Assembly (NCBI RefSeq): GCF_954871325.1
Contig: NC_088779.1
Coordinates: 19,594,846 to 19,658,845, forward strand
DNA length: 64,000 bases
Direction of reading: 5' to 3'
Source of the DNA: Gordionus sp. m RMFG-2023
Taxonomy: Eukaryota > Nematomorpha > Gordioida > Chordodea > Parachordodidae
In this document: positions 47,601-59,954 of the stretch, piece by piece
Layout: the number at the start of each line of letters is the position of its first letter
Numbering within the stretch: position 1 is the first letter of the stretch
Translations under genes and position numbers: made by a program
Notes under the pieces: model-generated
The model's database searches: none
What the model was told of the DNA's origin: nothing
Seen by the model: the letters and a program-made list of their open reading frames with translations, nothing else

Positions 47601-50600
47601 TTACTTTATAACCCGAAATATTTATATCGGAGGCATCTGCAGCAGAATTAATATCGAAGCTCTGCCTGTGAAAGACCTAGCTTCTTGGTGTTGATCTTAA
47701 AAGGATATTATTTAATAATAGCCAGTTCAAATAACACATTATGAGCATCATATGCATCTCATATTCTAGATCTTCCTATTAAATCATTGGAATATAACCA
47801 AAATGATAAATCACTAAAATTTTTACCGATTTCAGTACCTAAAATAACCAAATTCTATAAACTCGGGCTAGATCATAAACTATATCTTAATTCGAGCAGA
47901 GCTGAACTCAAAAATTTATAACCCTTAAATTAATCATAAGCATTCAAATTTTTTAAAATAACGACTATAATTCAAATTTTTTTAAAAAAAGAATTTTTAT
48001 AAAATAAAGTGAAGCTTAAAAATTAAGATATAACATAGCCAAAGATCTACAATAAGTGGACATAAAGACATCCAATAAAAGTTTATGATGGAACCAGCCT
48101 AATAGTGCTTTACCCACTCCTCCTATAGAAAAATCGGATGGCCTATGCTTAATTAAGATACAAAATTTTATAGTAGTGTATAGATAGAATCATAGGTAGG
48201 ACTTTGGTATGGAAGGAGTGCCCCACCCCCATAAATTTTATAGGTACATCTATTGCAGGTCTTTGACTGGGTTATATTTAAAAAATATTAATTTTTCTTT
48301 TTTTATTTATTAATAAAATGTTTTTATTTTTCTTTTAAATTTATTAATTATTTATTGTGACATTTGTATTTGGTGGAGGGGAGAAGGGGTGACGTAGGTG
48401 AAGCTTAAAATGATATTTACTAAAACAGACAAATTTCTGAGAAGGGAACGTTCCCACCTCCCCTCTTTGTCTATGATATAATGGATTGTAAGTTTCCTAG
48501 AAATGACTTCAGAATTATCATATAAGGATTCGGAATCTCTCAAAAAGTTTATCTATGAGATAGATTTTTAAATATTAAAAATCGATTTTACCAAGAATGT
48601 ATTTTAGCGTATAAGTTGTTAAAAGCTATTTTTTAAATGTATCTAGATAAAGATACAAGGCTGAAAAATGTGTGAAATATCATTTTTCCAAGATGACATA
48701 TTTTTTTTATAAACATACAAGCCCATACTAACAGGAGGAGAATCTGCCTCCCACCGAAAAGTTTTGTTTCTCGTGGAGAACAAATTTATTTTTAAAATAA
48801 TTATTTTCAGCTACTCGCCCTAAGTTTCAACAGTAAAGTTATCTTTTAAAAAAATCCAAATTTATCATTTTTAACGAAATTAGCCTTAACTACTTATAGT
48901 CAAATAAATAAATGACTAAAATTGGCAAAAATAAATTTTCGTTTAATTAAAGATTTGAAATATAATTCATTTTGAACAAGACCCATTAAGGTAAAATTGC
49001 ATTAATTTCGTATATGCCAAACCAGAAAAAAAATCTAAGAATTGTTTAATTATTTTTAAAAAAATGTTATGTTTAGGCCATATCTTGTTAAAACACAAAA
49101 TTTGGTTCATTTTAGTTATTTAAAAATTTTAATTAAAAATTCTTTATTAGTATAAATAGGTAAAAAAAAATATATATAAATTTATAAAAAAAGATCTTCT
49201 TTTATTATATAGATATTGTGGTAAATGTTATTATTTTTTAAAACTATATTTTATCATTGGAATGGACTTATTTACTCAGAGAAGTCCTGTTTTTGAAATA
49301 GCCTATAAGGCATTTTTTTTGGATATTATGATTAGTTTACCTGATAAAAATATTTACACCATGGAGTTTTCATATTCATAGACATTTTTGGGTATACTTT
49401 AAATTATCCCATCTAAACAGCTAATATTTCATTCAATATTTAGGATAGACTATTATTTTTTTCAATTATATTATATACTAGTTTTCATATAAAAAAATAA
49501 CAAACGATAAATAAAAAAATACTACCGTTTTTTAATTAACTAAATTGTTGGGACGCGACAAATAATCTTTTATTTCAGAGGCTATCTGCTCTGCAGAAGA
49601 AAAAACAAATATGATTCAGGTGCTTAGGAGCCAAAAGGAAAGTAAAGAAAAGCGAGATTTACTAATTTTCAAAAAGGCACATCACGCGGCACATTTGAAA
49701 AGCAGAAATACTCTATATGGATTATGATTGCAATGATATTCCTATGGCTAATTCCCGAAAATCCCTAAATACAGAATAGTTAACATTAGTTCCTCTAAAA
49801 ATTTCGTTAACTGGTACTATAAGAATATGATGTTGTGAATAACTGGTAATCTGCAAATGTTTTTAGAAGAAAAAGATCCTCAATGAATCGAGAATTTTAA
49901 TTTCCCACAAAACCAAAATAGTAAACATCTTTCTGCTTCGTTCCACTTGCGACAACTAAGCAATTAGTCTATCGTCGTTGGTTTGTGTATTCGATAGAAA
50001 GAAGAAATTTGTTTTGTTGTAAACTCTTTTCAAATTCGAAACAAAAATTTTCAAACGAAGGCTGCAATGACTAGAAATCAAATCGCGTAAATGATCATGA
50101 ATCCTTTTAAAAATATGTTGTTAGTATGCGGATCAAGCTAGAAAATCACATTGGCAAAAAGCAAACCATGGATGTAGAACACATGCCACAATTATAAAAA
50201 TTCTTTAGCTTTGTCCAACGAATAAATATTCTCTTTTCTGCTCCAACTCAGCGATGGCAATTTTAGAGTGAATAATTTTACATTAAAACCGTTATCTGAG
50301 ACGCGATTAGAGTGTAGGTGGAAAAGTGTAAAGGCGATCAGATATCAAGCTTGTGATATTTGTGATCACTAATAAATGAATATCCAACATATCTAATGAT
50401 TCCAAATACAGAAGCAATTTCATTAAAGTCTCTTTTTAAGAAAAATGACTGGATTATTATGTTACTCGATCGAACGAGGATTTCGGACAAAAGTATTTAG
50501 GATCACTTTTCAAGTATAATTTTTGGTTTTGATTCGATATACCTGCAATTGGTAAATACGTTTAAAGGAAATAAAAAACTTGCAATTGATTAAATATTTT

Positions 50601-53512
50601 ATAACCGATCATAGTTTTTTGAAAAGCGATATAAATACGCTCTGAATTAAAAATTTTAATAAATATATTGTGCAAAGTGACCATAGCCCTTTAAAAATTT
50701 TGAGCTATATTTACACTAATAGGATATTTTTCATCGAAAAATTTATTAAATTGGTTATTATTACCACTAAATTTATATTTTTGTCATCCAATGCATAAAA
50801 TAAAACTTGTCTTAAATTGAAAAGAAATAAACTTAGGCAGATATTAATAAATTCAATATAAAAAATAGGATTAAATTTATACAGTAAAATTTATCTATTA
50901 AATTAAATACTGCTAAGATCTAGATAAGATACAGATACAATATTATTTTAACAACTCTGATAACTTATACACTTTTAATTTCAGATATCTCTTTCAAAAA
51001 AATTAAAAATTTGCCAAGGAGGAGGAACGGCTTCGTTACGCCCCCTCCCCCGGCTACGCCTATAAAATTGTTATTTTTTGATTGAACTGATTGACAAAAC
51101 AAAGTTAACAAAATATAAGGTTGATGAAAATACGATAGTATTTTTTTCAAAAAAGCATTCGATATAAATATTTGAGGAACCCATCTTTTCTTTATATTAC
51201 ACCCTTATACCCTGAAGAATTAATTATTTTTTATTATTTTTCTTTAAAAAAAATTTATATTATGGTATTATAAATATTGTAAAATTTATATATATAATAT
51301 ACATATAATTTTCGTGTTCAACTGTTTATAATAATTTGTTTTCAAATTAATTTATTCCAAGATTTATATGTAGCTTCTTTAAAAATAAAATAAAATATCT
51401 TTTCATTGTCAAAAATGATAGAATTTTTTTTTATAATAAAAAAAATAAATAAAAAACAGGTATATTTAATTTTTTATTTTTTTAAAAAAGTTTTTTTAAA
51501 ATATATTTTGACGAATTGAATAAATTAGCATATATAATTTATTCGCTGGTATGGTATTAGAGCAATTCAAAGTTTTCATAAATCGTTAAAAAAATAGTTT
51601 TATAGGAGCATGTTTTTATAAAAAACGAAACTATCAGAAGAATATAAATAAATGTCAAATTTTTTTACAACTGTATTTCAAAAAAAACCACTATTGGTAT
51701 TAATTATAAAGCCACAGTATAAAATTGCCAATTTATTATTTTTTCCTTATTAAATATTTTCCAAGATAGGGAAAGTTATCAATATTTTTATTAGTAATAT
51801 AATAAGGGAATGTGTTAATATATAGTAAAATTGATTATTCATTATAGTATTATATATATTTTGATTTTTTAAATAATAGCCAACACACTTTCATATTTGA
51901 TTATAATACCCTTTTTTCATATTCAATCAAAATTATATAATAATTATGACATTTCCTTTATTTTTATTTTTCCTCTTGGCAGTTATGTTATATTTTTTTA
52001 TAAATGATTAATAAAATCATGAGGTCAGTTTTAATTAGACATAATCGGATGTAAATTTTGAAATATTTTTGATTGCTAAATTATATTTATTAAATTTTTA
52101 TTTTTAATGTATACACAATTAATTAAGGTTCGAAACAAACTTTCCCAAAAACTGGAAATAGCTTTCACAATATAGACAATAATTTTAATCAGCAAAGACA
52201 TATTATCATGGAGGGTTCTGATATTTTTTCTAAAATGAGAGAAGAAGACCATTACTTGCCAGATTCATTTATCGGGGAAATTAAAAATCCTGATCAAAAC
52301 CTAAAACGAGTTTATACAAGTCATCATGCCACTATTCCGCAGAAAGATTTCAACAATATAGAGCAAAAATACACTAATTCGCAGACCGATAAACAATTCG
52401 AAAGCAATCTTGTATCAATTACACCCAGAACCATTAACTCTAATTGCCAAGGAAATGACATTAACTTGGTTAATAATGTTAACACTGGTCGGACAAACTT
52501 TACCAACAAGCAGTTGACGGAACTGGAAAAAGAATTTCATTTTAATAATTACCTCACTAGATCTCGCAGGTTAGAAATTGCGGCTTCCTTAGATTTGAAC
52601 GAGAATCAAGTAAAAATTTGGTTTCAAAACAGGAGAATGAAACAGAAAAAGCGTATTAAGGAGGGAACCATACTCGTAACGTCTAAACCTTCTATGACTA
52701 ACACCTACCTCAATCAACATCATATCTATAATTATAATAATTGTTCCAATAATTGCAGTACAAACAACACCACTTGCCTATTAACTGAACCATCAAAAAC
52801 GCTGAACATCGATATCGTGTCGTCACACTCAATTCTGAATTCTCGTGACTATAATAATGGCACCCATCATATTAACACTCATTTGTCACAATTGTCAAAA
52901 TTTTCAGAAATATTGGAGCCCAATTATATAAACGAAGATCATGTCAAGAAATGGGATAATGAAAATTATAGAAAGAATGACCTGAATCTCATTTACACGA
53001 ATTATGAAATATCGTCTCCAAACAATAATAATTCAATTGAATTCAACAAAAATGTTTCCCAACCAAAAGGATTTAACATGGGCCAAATGTTAACTGGAAA
53101 CATAACCAGCTCTACTCCACCTTATTACATACAACGGATCATGACTAAAAAATCAAATACGGATGAAATTTCGGGTTTGGTATACCCTACTAATTCGTAT
53201 TTAACCCCAATGAAGGATGTTTCTGATGTTAGTTTCGAGGAAAATTATAAATACACACAATCCCTGCCTTATATTGATAACAATCACTCTTCGGTCAATG
53301 TCATTCTGACTAAGTCTTTCGATACTAATTCTAATGGTAGTGAATTGACAGAATGCTTGGTAAATCATTCATCAAATTTTGAAAATGTAGGATTAATCAA
53401 TAATGATAAGATATCAACTGCCAGGGATTTTCAAATTTTTTCACTCTACGAAAATAATTCTGCATCAACATTCTATTCACCTCCATCTATATCATCATCA
53501 GAGTGTCATTGA
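43394..53512 (+). CDS. lab: Hox1/labial homeodomain transcription factor, two exons
   Basis: Anterior Hox protein: a sequence-specific nuclear transcription factor that patterns the front of the body with the Exd/Pbx cofactor. Exon 1 (43394-44633) ends 19 codons after the YKWMQIKRN hexapeptide (residues 387-395, the Exd/Pbx contact). Exon 2 (52128-53512) holds the homeodomain (residues 531-590). The GTATAT donor at 44634 and AG acceptor at 52126-52127 are both phase 1 and rebuild a Ser codon. An in-frame TAA lies just before the acceptor, so coding opens exactly there. The model gives 874 residues, long for the family; the surplus is Asn/Ser-rich low complexity as often seen in AT-rich genomes. 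The start Met follows an in-frame stop and has A at -3 and G at +4. Diagnostic Hox1 residues are intact; no lesion seen. A small missed exon or alternative acceptor is possible. Confidence 0.95.
44890..45093. mobile_element. Short G/C-ended element in Hox1 intron
   Basis: The left side reads CACTGGGTGGAGGGCACAAG followed by GGCTCAAGCCTCC, and the right side reads GAGCCCCCTGAG then TAATGACGACACTG. These are approximate inverted ends resembling the terminus of 28302-29412 (CCCCTAGTGACGCCACTG). It is about 200 bp, non-coding, and the target duplication is not identified. Confidence 0.55.
46190..46417. mobile_element. Short hAT-like repeat in Hox1 intron
   Basis: The left end has AGCTCTGTTGTTGACCGGGC and the right end GGCCGGCCCGCCAAATCGAC followed by CTCTA, giving approximate inverted repeats of the AGAGGT...TTGG.GGG type seen at 5263. 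GGGTTAGGCCGG and CCGGCCCGCC stand out against the AT-rich background. Boundaries are approximate. Confidence 0.5.
47209..47422. mobile_element. MITE family A, copy 4, in Hox1 intron
   Basis: The element is 47217-47414 (198 bp), starting TAATGTTGTTAAATGG and ending GAGCCGTTTAACAACACTA. Flanks ctgacatt and ctgacaat match at 7 of 8 bases. The interior shares GGCCTGCATAATATTTTTTG-like sequence with the other copies. Confidence 0.88.
48000..48150. repeat. Dispersed repeat family C, copy 2
   Basis: Shares ACATAGCCAAAGATCTACAA, AAGACATCCAATAAAAGTTTA and CCTAATAGTGCTTTACCC with copies at 42374-42520 and 60090-60250. It lies in the Hox1 intron. Confidence 0.65.
49540..50480 (+). mobile_element. ZMYM1-like hAT transposase relic in Hox1 intron
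   Basis: Plus-strand pieces in order: [17 protein letters not shown] (TTF-type N-terminal region, near 49615-49665), [15 protein letters not shown] (after the catalytic DETTD position, near 49950), [14 protein letters not shown] (near 50225-50270), then [20 protein letters not shown] with CDICDH (50290-50370). This order and these motifs match ZMYM1-related hAT transposases. Numerous stops and shifts are present and element ends were not found. The GC content is higher than the flanking intron. Confidence 0.75.
52128..53512 (+). CDS. lab: Hox1 exon 2 with homeodomain
   Basis: The homeodomain occupies 52478-52657. The N-terminal arm reads [20 protein letters not shown] and helix 3 reads [19 protein letters not shown], with Trp48, Phe49 and Asn51 all present. 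[15 protein letters not shown] is characteristic of Hox1/labial rather than other Hox groups. Upstream of it the exon adds about 115 residues of linker, starting [13 protein letters not shown]. The C-terminal tail of about 285 residues is Asn/Ser-rich and unlike known domains, ending SSSECH. The acceptor AATTAAG at 52121-52127 follows a T-rich tract and has the right phase; AG at 52174-52175 is a second in-phase choice that would shorten the linker by 16 residues. Confidence 0.95.
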
Positions 53513-53553
53513 ATTTCAATTATGATAGTGGATATTTTTAATTTTTTTTATAA

Positions 53554-53559
53554 AATAAA
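53554..53559 (+). terminator. Candidate poly(A) signal of Hox1
   Basis: AATAAA lies 42 bases after the Hox1 stop codon, inside TAAAATAAAAATCCC. The hexamer is expected often by chance in this AT-rich DNA, so the call rests on position only. Confidence 0.35.
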
Positions 53560-55939
53560 AATCCCTATTTCAATTTTAATTAAATTATAAATTTTATCAA
53601 TGGTGTATATTATCCGTTAAGGAAAATAATATCTATTATACATGAATATCAAACAATACTCTCATAAAAAAAATTATTTTATGTCTATTTAAATTCAAAA
53701 ATATATTTATTATAATATTTTATTTTTAAAAATTTTAAATAAAAAGCGTTTTAAATTAAATTGTCGAAAAAGGTGTAAAATGTAGTATAAAAAAATTTAT
53801 TTTTCATAGTTATTACTTTTTAAATATGGGATACCATTTTAAACATAAAAGATTTTTTTTTATAGGTCATGTCATGAATAAAGTAGGATAGGTATTATTT
53901 TAATATAATTAAACTTAATAACGAATTTCTTCCTTGGTTTAGTGTAGTCTTTTTAATTAACCGCATCCACTTTACCCGACTTGTTTAGATAATTTATTTG
54001 CAAATATCCAGCCTGGCTCTTAGTACAATTAATAACGAAATTCGAATAAATGATTTTTATTATTCCAATCAAGCCTAGATTGATTTTTACTATTAAATCC
54101 TCCAAATACGTTAGGCCGGTTGAAACCACCTGGATAATTAATTTATCAAATCTTAAGTTTAGTCAAATTTGATTAATTGATAATTTTAACGAGAAAATAA
54201 TTTATATCAATAACAAGGTGAGAGAAGCTAAAAAAAAAGAGGGGGGGGGGGTTTCAAGAAATGTTCCAAATGCAGAAATTTATGGGGTTTCAACATGAAA
54301 CTTAATAAGTAAGAAATAATAAAGCGATAATCAAAAAAATCCGATACATATTTTGGAGATATCCATTAGTTTCTATGGAGTAGAGATAATTAATGAGCAA
54401 AAACTTATATATTAAAAAAAAGAGCACAATGTATAAGACCAGATGATATTCTTATAAAAGACTTTAGTCGGTCAATATATACCCCTGAGTTACTGTTGCA
54501 AAATATCTCCTAAAGACGCAATATTCATCTCAATGAAGCTGTCATTCTTTAAAAGTTAGGGGAGACCAAAGTCATATGAGTAATTTTTATGTTTGCGATA
54601 AGAAGAATTGTCCTAAGACTTAGACTAAAAATAATATATAGCTATAAAATAAAAGATTCTAGGAGCTTGATCTTTTAAAGTTTATGAGTTAGTCCTAAAT
54701 AGTGAGATAGATTATTCGATTTACCCCATCAGTGGTAAGTTAGTATATACTCCCAATCAAACGCTTCTAGATAAACTAGAAATTTTGGCTTATTTTAATA
54801 TGTAATATAGCCAATATAGAATATCTCATAAAAAATTTGAAATTTTTATTTTGAAGAAATACTCAAATAATTCGAAGAAAAAGGATAAAGTAACGGTCTT
54901 TTGCCTATATCGCTTGATTGCATAGCTCCCAATTCTAGTTAAATATATGGGAAATACTAGAAAGATATACCATCTGACCAAATTTGAGTTATTTCGTTAA
55001 AATAGTTAAAGGAGTTATAGCGTGTTTTGTAACCCTTACCTGAGTTCCCTACCTAAAATCAACACCCTCTCAATGAATTAATTTCATAAAACACACCATC
55101 TGGTTAATTCAATTTTTGGTTGCACATGAAATAAAAAAAATTCATTTACAAAAATATTCGATTTTTAATTTACTTCCCAGGTTTTTTATTTTTTAATATA
55201 TCGCCGATCTAAAATTAGAGGGATCCACTTGCAAAATTGTTGAAACTGGGATAAAAATTTTAGATTCAAATATAAGAATATAGATTAATATAAGTAAAAA
55301 AAACTGAGAGGTAATTCATAATATATTCCAAATGATAGCCTAAAATTCAAAAATTTTTTGTGAGGATCTTATTTGATAAAATCAAAATGTAAGTGGAGCA
55401 AAATAAACCAATTTTTGTTCCAAATGCTCCATTTAAATTTCATTCATGATAATTTATTAAATTAAATCAATATAAACAGGGAATCATCAAATGATAAATA
55501 TAGACATAAATCTTTATGTAATTCTAATTTATTCATGTAAATAATTAGCTGAATAAAAAAATACGCCAATATTTAATCGTTAATTTTTCCCATGCATATT
55601 TTATCGTAATTTTATCTATAAAACTTAAAGTGCACAATAGGTGATAATAAAATATGATAATATCATACTATATATATATATCAAAAATTACGAAAATAGC
55701 CCAAAATTGATAGTGTTATATCTGTATATTTATTGAATTAATTAAAATTCACTCAAAAATTTTAAAATATCAATTAGAGCATTTCAATTTTCGACAGACG
55801 ATATGATATGTATAAAATAAAGTAGATTTTACTTCCCAATGCTTTTAACTTACTAATGATTTTAAATACCTCTAGAAAAAATTAATCCAAAGATATTTAA
55901 ATTTTATTTTATCAAAGCTAATCAAGCAATGATATAAAT
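53560..55939. other. AT-rich DNA downstream of Hox1
   Basis: No gene recognised. A G-run at 54241-54251 may mark an end of a hAT-type element, as such runs do elsewhere in the window, but no partner end was found. No homeobox or other exon is seen. Confidence 0.4.
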
Positions 55940-58770
55940 ATGATATTAAAAATCAGTTTGCCAATCAGAAAAACCATTGATGAACTAATAATCTATTCTT
56001 CATATCCTACTCGAAACCATTTCTTTATGTTGTTGTCACCCATGATGTCTTATTACCATTACTTAAACAGAACATATCTTCATCCAATTATCTTTGGCTT
56101 TACGTTCAATATGTCTAAACAATTCCAGCTTGCTCTTCTCATAACATCCTAATCGCTTTTATTCCAAGTTTTTTATGCGCTTCTCAATGTTCATCTTTTT
56201 CTTTCAGAGATATTTCATAGATCCAATCTATTTTATTTTTCTCATCCACGTTCTTTCCACTTTGGTTTAATGCGGCACCTTTGTTTGTCATGTTTTACCA
56301 CCTTACATAGCACAAATTTTAACATAGCAGTCAACGAATATTTTTAATCTTTAAAATTATTAATGACACTTCTCTGAACTCTTTCCACGAAAACGTCGAG
56401 CCAACCTTCCCATCTGTGCTTATTATGGTTATCACTAAAGTATATAAACTTCCCCACCTTGTCCAAATTCTCATTTTCAATATTCAATTCAACCTTATCT
56501 AAGTCATCTCACGCACTTTTGTAAATATATGTCATTTATGTGTGCACTAGTTCTTCTTTTTACCGAATGCCTCCTTTATAAACACATTTCCGATAATAAC
56601 ATTTTTTTACCACATACACCAGAGGGGCAAATATCGGTTTCTTCCAGCTTATTTATCCTTCTCTAATCATTATCTTAATTATTTCTACATTCATTTCAAG
56701 TTTTATTACTTATAAGTCGTCTCCATTAGAAATTTTATTCCTCAATTCCGTTTTAATGTTTACCATCAATAGAAGATCATCAGTGTGAAAGAGTTCCATG
56801 GAAATTTTTGGCATATCTTTCTAGCTACTACCTCTTATGACAATTACTATCGGAACTCAAGAAGGATCGGTGTCGTCATGAGAATAAATAAATTGGAGGT
56901 AATACCCCTAGATTTAGTTGCTTGCGAAAAATATTCCAATTCTTTACACTCTTATGATCCTATCTATTACCTACTGAAAGATATATGGTGGCAATGAACC
57001 CCTCCCCCAGTCATATAGATACTGTTACTATAAAATATACATAATATTAATCAGTCATCCTAACCGAAGTTTGCACACCTCATACATTGCTAATATACGT
57101 CAATATCAGAGCTTGACTTTCTTAAAATCCACTATCATAAGCCCACTGCAAGTTTACGAATTCTTTGATATATTTTATGTTATTTTGACACAAAATTTTG
57201 TTTGTAATATCTTTCTCAATGAAGCCGAACTGCTTATCGTCGATTTTCATTTTATCCCTTATCTACTTCTTCTCGAAGACGTTTATTGCCAGCGTCTACA
57301 TGACAGGACTGGAACCAAACTACCCTCAAAAACCTATATCTAAAAAAAAAATTTGCCACCTTCGGCGCCAATATTCTAACATGAGTAATTACATTTTTTT
57401 CTTCATTTATTTTAAAAAGAAACTTAAATTATCAATATTCTACTATCCGCTATCGAAAAGTAAATATAAAAGATTATTATTCAAACATGAATAATTAAAA
57501 GACCCCTCATTTACAATAAATTCATTATTATATATATTGTTTGGCATGAATATGAGTTTGCTGATAGAATGTCTAACCCTTTTAAATTACAAAAGCAGAA
57601 AATTATCTAGAAATTAGTTTTATTTGAAAAATAAATATGATTATATGTAATATATAAATTTGGTTGATGTTTAGCAATATCATTTACAGCAATATATTTT
57701 GACCTATTTCATCTAAAAATGTAATAGATAACCTGACTATAAATGTATCCTCCCAGCCTACCGTAAATGTCTGCCCCTACCCCCTTCCTTTAATCGAAGC
57801 AAACCGCACCTAATCCTCTCCCTTTATGAAGACGCTCTTCATTTCCTGTTTCTAAGGCATAATAACTCTATATAACCTGCAATTTGAAAGATCGTATTTC
57901 CCTTTGTATAATGGGATCATATATTCACATTATCCTTTTATATCGCAACTTTAATAACAATCCAATTACAAAGAGCTGTAACAATATACCTCAAGATCTT
58001 AAAAACCTTAAATATTTCTATCACCACGTTGGACCTGTTGCTTTATTGTTCCCACCTACTCCAAGCTTTCTTCCCTTTTTCTTTGCCCAAAATATAGCTA
58101 GGTCCTTCTACCTTTTCGCAATTTAACACCTATTTATTTACTTTATTCAATAATTTTTCAATGTACATTTTCCAATATTTTTAACGTTGGAATCGATCAT
58201 CACCTTTCCAAAAAATTTTAAACCTTTTACATTTCGTATTTTACAACTTTTTGCAAAATTTTATATTTTTACTTTTTTATTGTTGTTTGAGACTGTTGTT
58301 AGAATTTCGATTTGTTGCCTTATATATATCTATTCCACCATCTTCCATAACTTTATTACATCATTTGTAACACCTGTTTTCCATCGCCTTGCTTCATTGC
58401 CTTCAAGCAGCTTTTCTACTTAGCTCTCCATTCATTTCTGCTACTTAGAAAACATCAGTGACTCGTGAGGCAAATTTGTTTCTTTCTCCATCAGTTTTCA
58501 AACTTATAGACATGACAAAAAGATTTTTTAAAACTAAACGATGTTAATCGACAACTTTCTTCACCTTGTTAACAATTTTTGCTATGCTTATATCATATCA
58601 CATCACGAAAAAATCCATCTTAATAAATCCTTATTTATCATGTTACACACATCCATTTCCATCGGTAACCAAAGTCGTATATAGATACCAAAATTTCCCC
58701 CATCCGCTCATAATCTTTAATTCATTGCAGTATGTTGATTCAGATCACTGCTCAAATTAATTTTTTTATA
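55940..58770 (-). mobile_element. LINE relic 2: reverse transcriptase, interrupted by a later insertion
   Basis: Read on the minus strand from 58770: GPTWW-like and TALCNWIVIK (58060-57930), IIPLYKGKYDLSNCRLYR (with frame breaks, near 57900-57850), then after the insertion KKIRDKMKIDDKQFGFIEKD (57280-57215), VDFKK, MYEVCK, and LFHTDDLLLM at 56800-56770 where YADDxxLM is expected. Then come DKVGKFIYFSDNHN (56480-56440) and LELFRHIERKAKDNWMKIC with EMVSSRI near 56130-55990. The motif order matches animal non-LTR retrotransposons; the clade is not assigned. Many stops and shifts are present, and the catalytic YADD is changed to HTDD. Open plus-strand frames here are artefacts of the antisense. 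Confidence 0.8.
57275..57834. mobile_element. Insertion into LINE 2 with target duplication
   Basis: The inserted DNA is about 57282-57827 (546 bp). gaagacg occurs on both flanks (57275-57281 and 57828-57834), and removing the insert joins the LINE protein motifs MKSVF and EKKIRDKMK across the site. It begins TTTATTGCCAGCGTCTACAT and has ATTAAAAGACCCCTC and GAATATGAGTTTGCTGATAG inside. A second copy lies at 60762-61420 in the same orientation. It has no coding capacity. The superfamily is uncertain; a 7-8 bp duplication would fit hAT. Confidence 0.8.
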
Positions 58771-59219
58771 ACTAACTTGTAACTTTATTTACAACAAAGC
58801 ATGAGGTCGAAGGCATAGTTATCAAATTTAGACAAAAATTGGGTTAATTGTTAAGTAATTAATTTATATTATAATATAAAGGGGTTATCTTGTTCTACAT
58901 CACTAACTGTCATTTATACTATCATAATTATTTTCGTTTCAATATTATTTATAGATAAAAATATAGAGGTAAAATGAACTGCAGGTAATTTGCTTTATTT
59001 TGCGATAAAAAAAAATTCTGAATCATGAGATAAATAACAATTATGTAAGCCATCAATCTGCTAAATAAAAATCTTTAAAATTTCTACCTATCATAATATA
59101 GGACCTGGCTCTAAATTTGTTAGAGGTAAAAAATTTGCCTACCCCATGTAAGTTATCCTCAGGGAAGATCAAATAATTAACAAAAATGTAGAAAAATAAA
59201 GTTAACTATTATTTGTAAA
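58771..59219. other. AT-rich DNA, nothing recognised
   Basis: No frame or repeat end was identified, apart from CAGGGAAGATC near 59164, which is too weak to call an element end. Confidence 0.35.
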
Positions 59220-59914
59220 AAACGAATATGAACCGAACCTGACCTGTTAAATGATTTTCTATCCGAACTTAAACGAAACCGCTATAGTGCCTTGAACCGT
59301 TTCGAGCCTCATGATTTTGTGCTTATAAAATTATGTGAAAGTTATTATTAGTATGTATACTGATAACATTCTAATTTAATTTTTATAACCATTAGTATAT
59401 CACACTTTTACAACATTTAAATTTTAAGCTTAGGTCGTGTCCTGGGTCGACTTAATTTTAATACTTAATTGCTTAGTCTAGGATAAATAGCTTTTGAACT
59501 GGAACACTCTATTTTTAATTTGTTTTAAGTATTTGGTGGCATTGTTATTTTCGTATTTTTTTTCTCGTTTTTTTTGTTTTTTCTTTTTTTTTATGCTTAG
59601 AAATTAATCGAATAAAATATATTAAATAAATATCAAAATGTATTACTGATTAACAACTATAAAGGGAAACCGGGAGCAAATCTTGAGCATTACATAAAAA
59701 GAAACCCCTCTAGAACTCAATAAATTTCACAAAATATCACAAATAAAATATATAAATCGAATGTAGGTTTATATGCAAAAGTGTTCAAACCCTTTTTTCT
59801 AGGTTCAAACCAAACTTATACTTTTTTCGAACTCAACCTGAACCTTGAACCTTTATTTATCCGAACCTGAACCTGAACCGAACCGATATTCGTTTCGGTT
59901 CAGATCCCTGATCA
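59220..59914. mobile_element. hAT-like element with CAGGGATCTGAACC terminus
   Basis: The right end GGTTCAGATCCCTG (ending about 59910) is the reverse complement of CAGGGATCTGAACC, close to the CAGGGATGTGAACCC end at 38164. Subterminal GAACCTGAACC and CCGAACCGATATTCG repeats lie at 59790-59900, and related AATATGAACCGAACCTGACC lies at 59228-59247. The left terminus and target duplication were not found. No transposase was recognised. Confidence 0.6.
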
Positions 59915-59954
59915 AGGTAGTAGAAATCATTGGTACAAAGCGGATCATTCATAT

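Larger units (their letters stand above)
44634..52127 (+). other. Hox1 intron, 7.5 kb, loaded with transposon relics
   Basis: A single intron separates hexapeptide and homeodomain, a position known in labial genes. It contains a short G/C-ended element (44890-45093), a hAT-like repeat (46190-46417), MITE family A (47209-47422), family C repeat (48000-48150), a ZMYM1-like hAT relic (49540-50480) and transposon-end-like sequences near 50959 and 51010-51062. Stretches 45100-46185, 48240-49500 and 51070-52127 show nothing recognisable. Hox introns often hold enhancers, but none can be called here. Confidence 0.75.

Noticed and set aside
52208-53512. Exon 2 as a single-exon gene starting at its internal ATG
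   Set aside because: The frame is open upstream to an acceptor, and the product would lack the hexapeptide that sits in exon 1 with matching phase.
57071-58760. Several plus-strand frames with hydrophobic, membrane-like translations
   Set aside because: They are antisense to LINE 2 and cross its insertion; the minus strand has ordered reverse transcriptase motifs.
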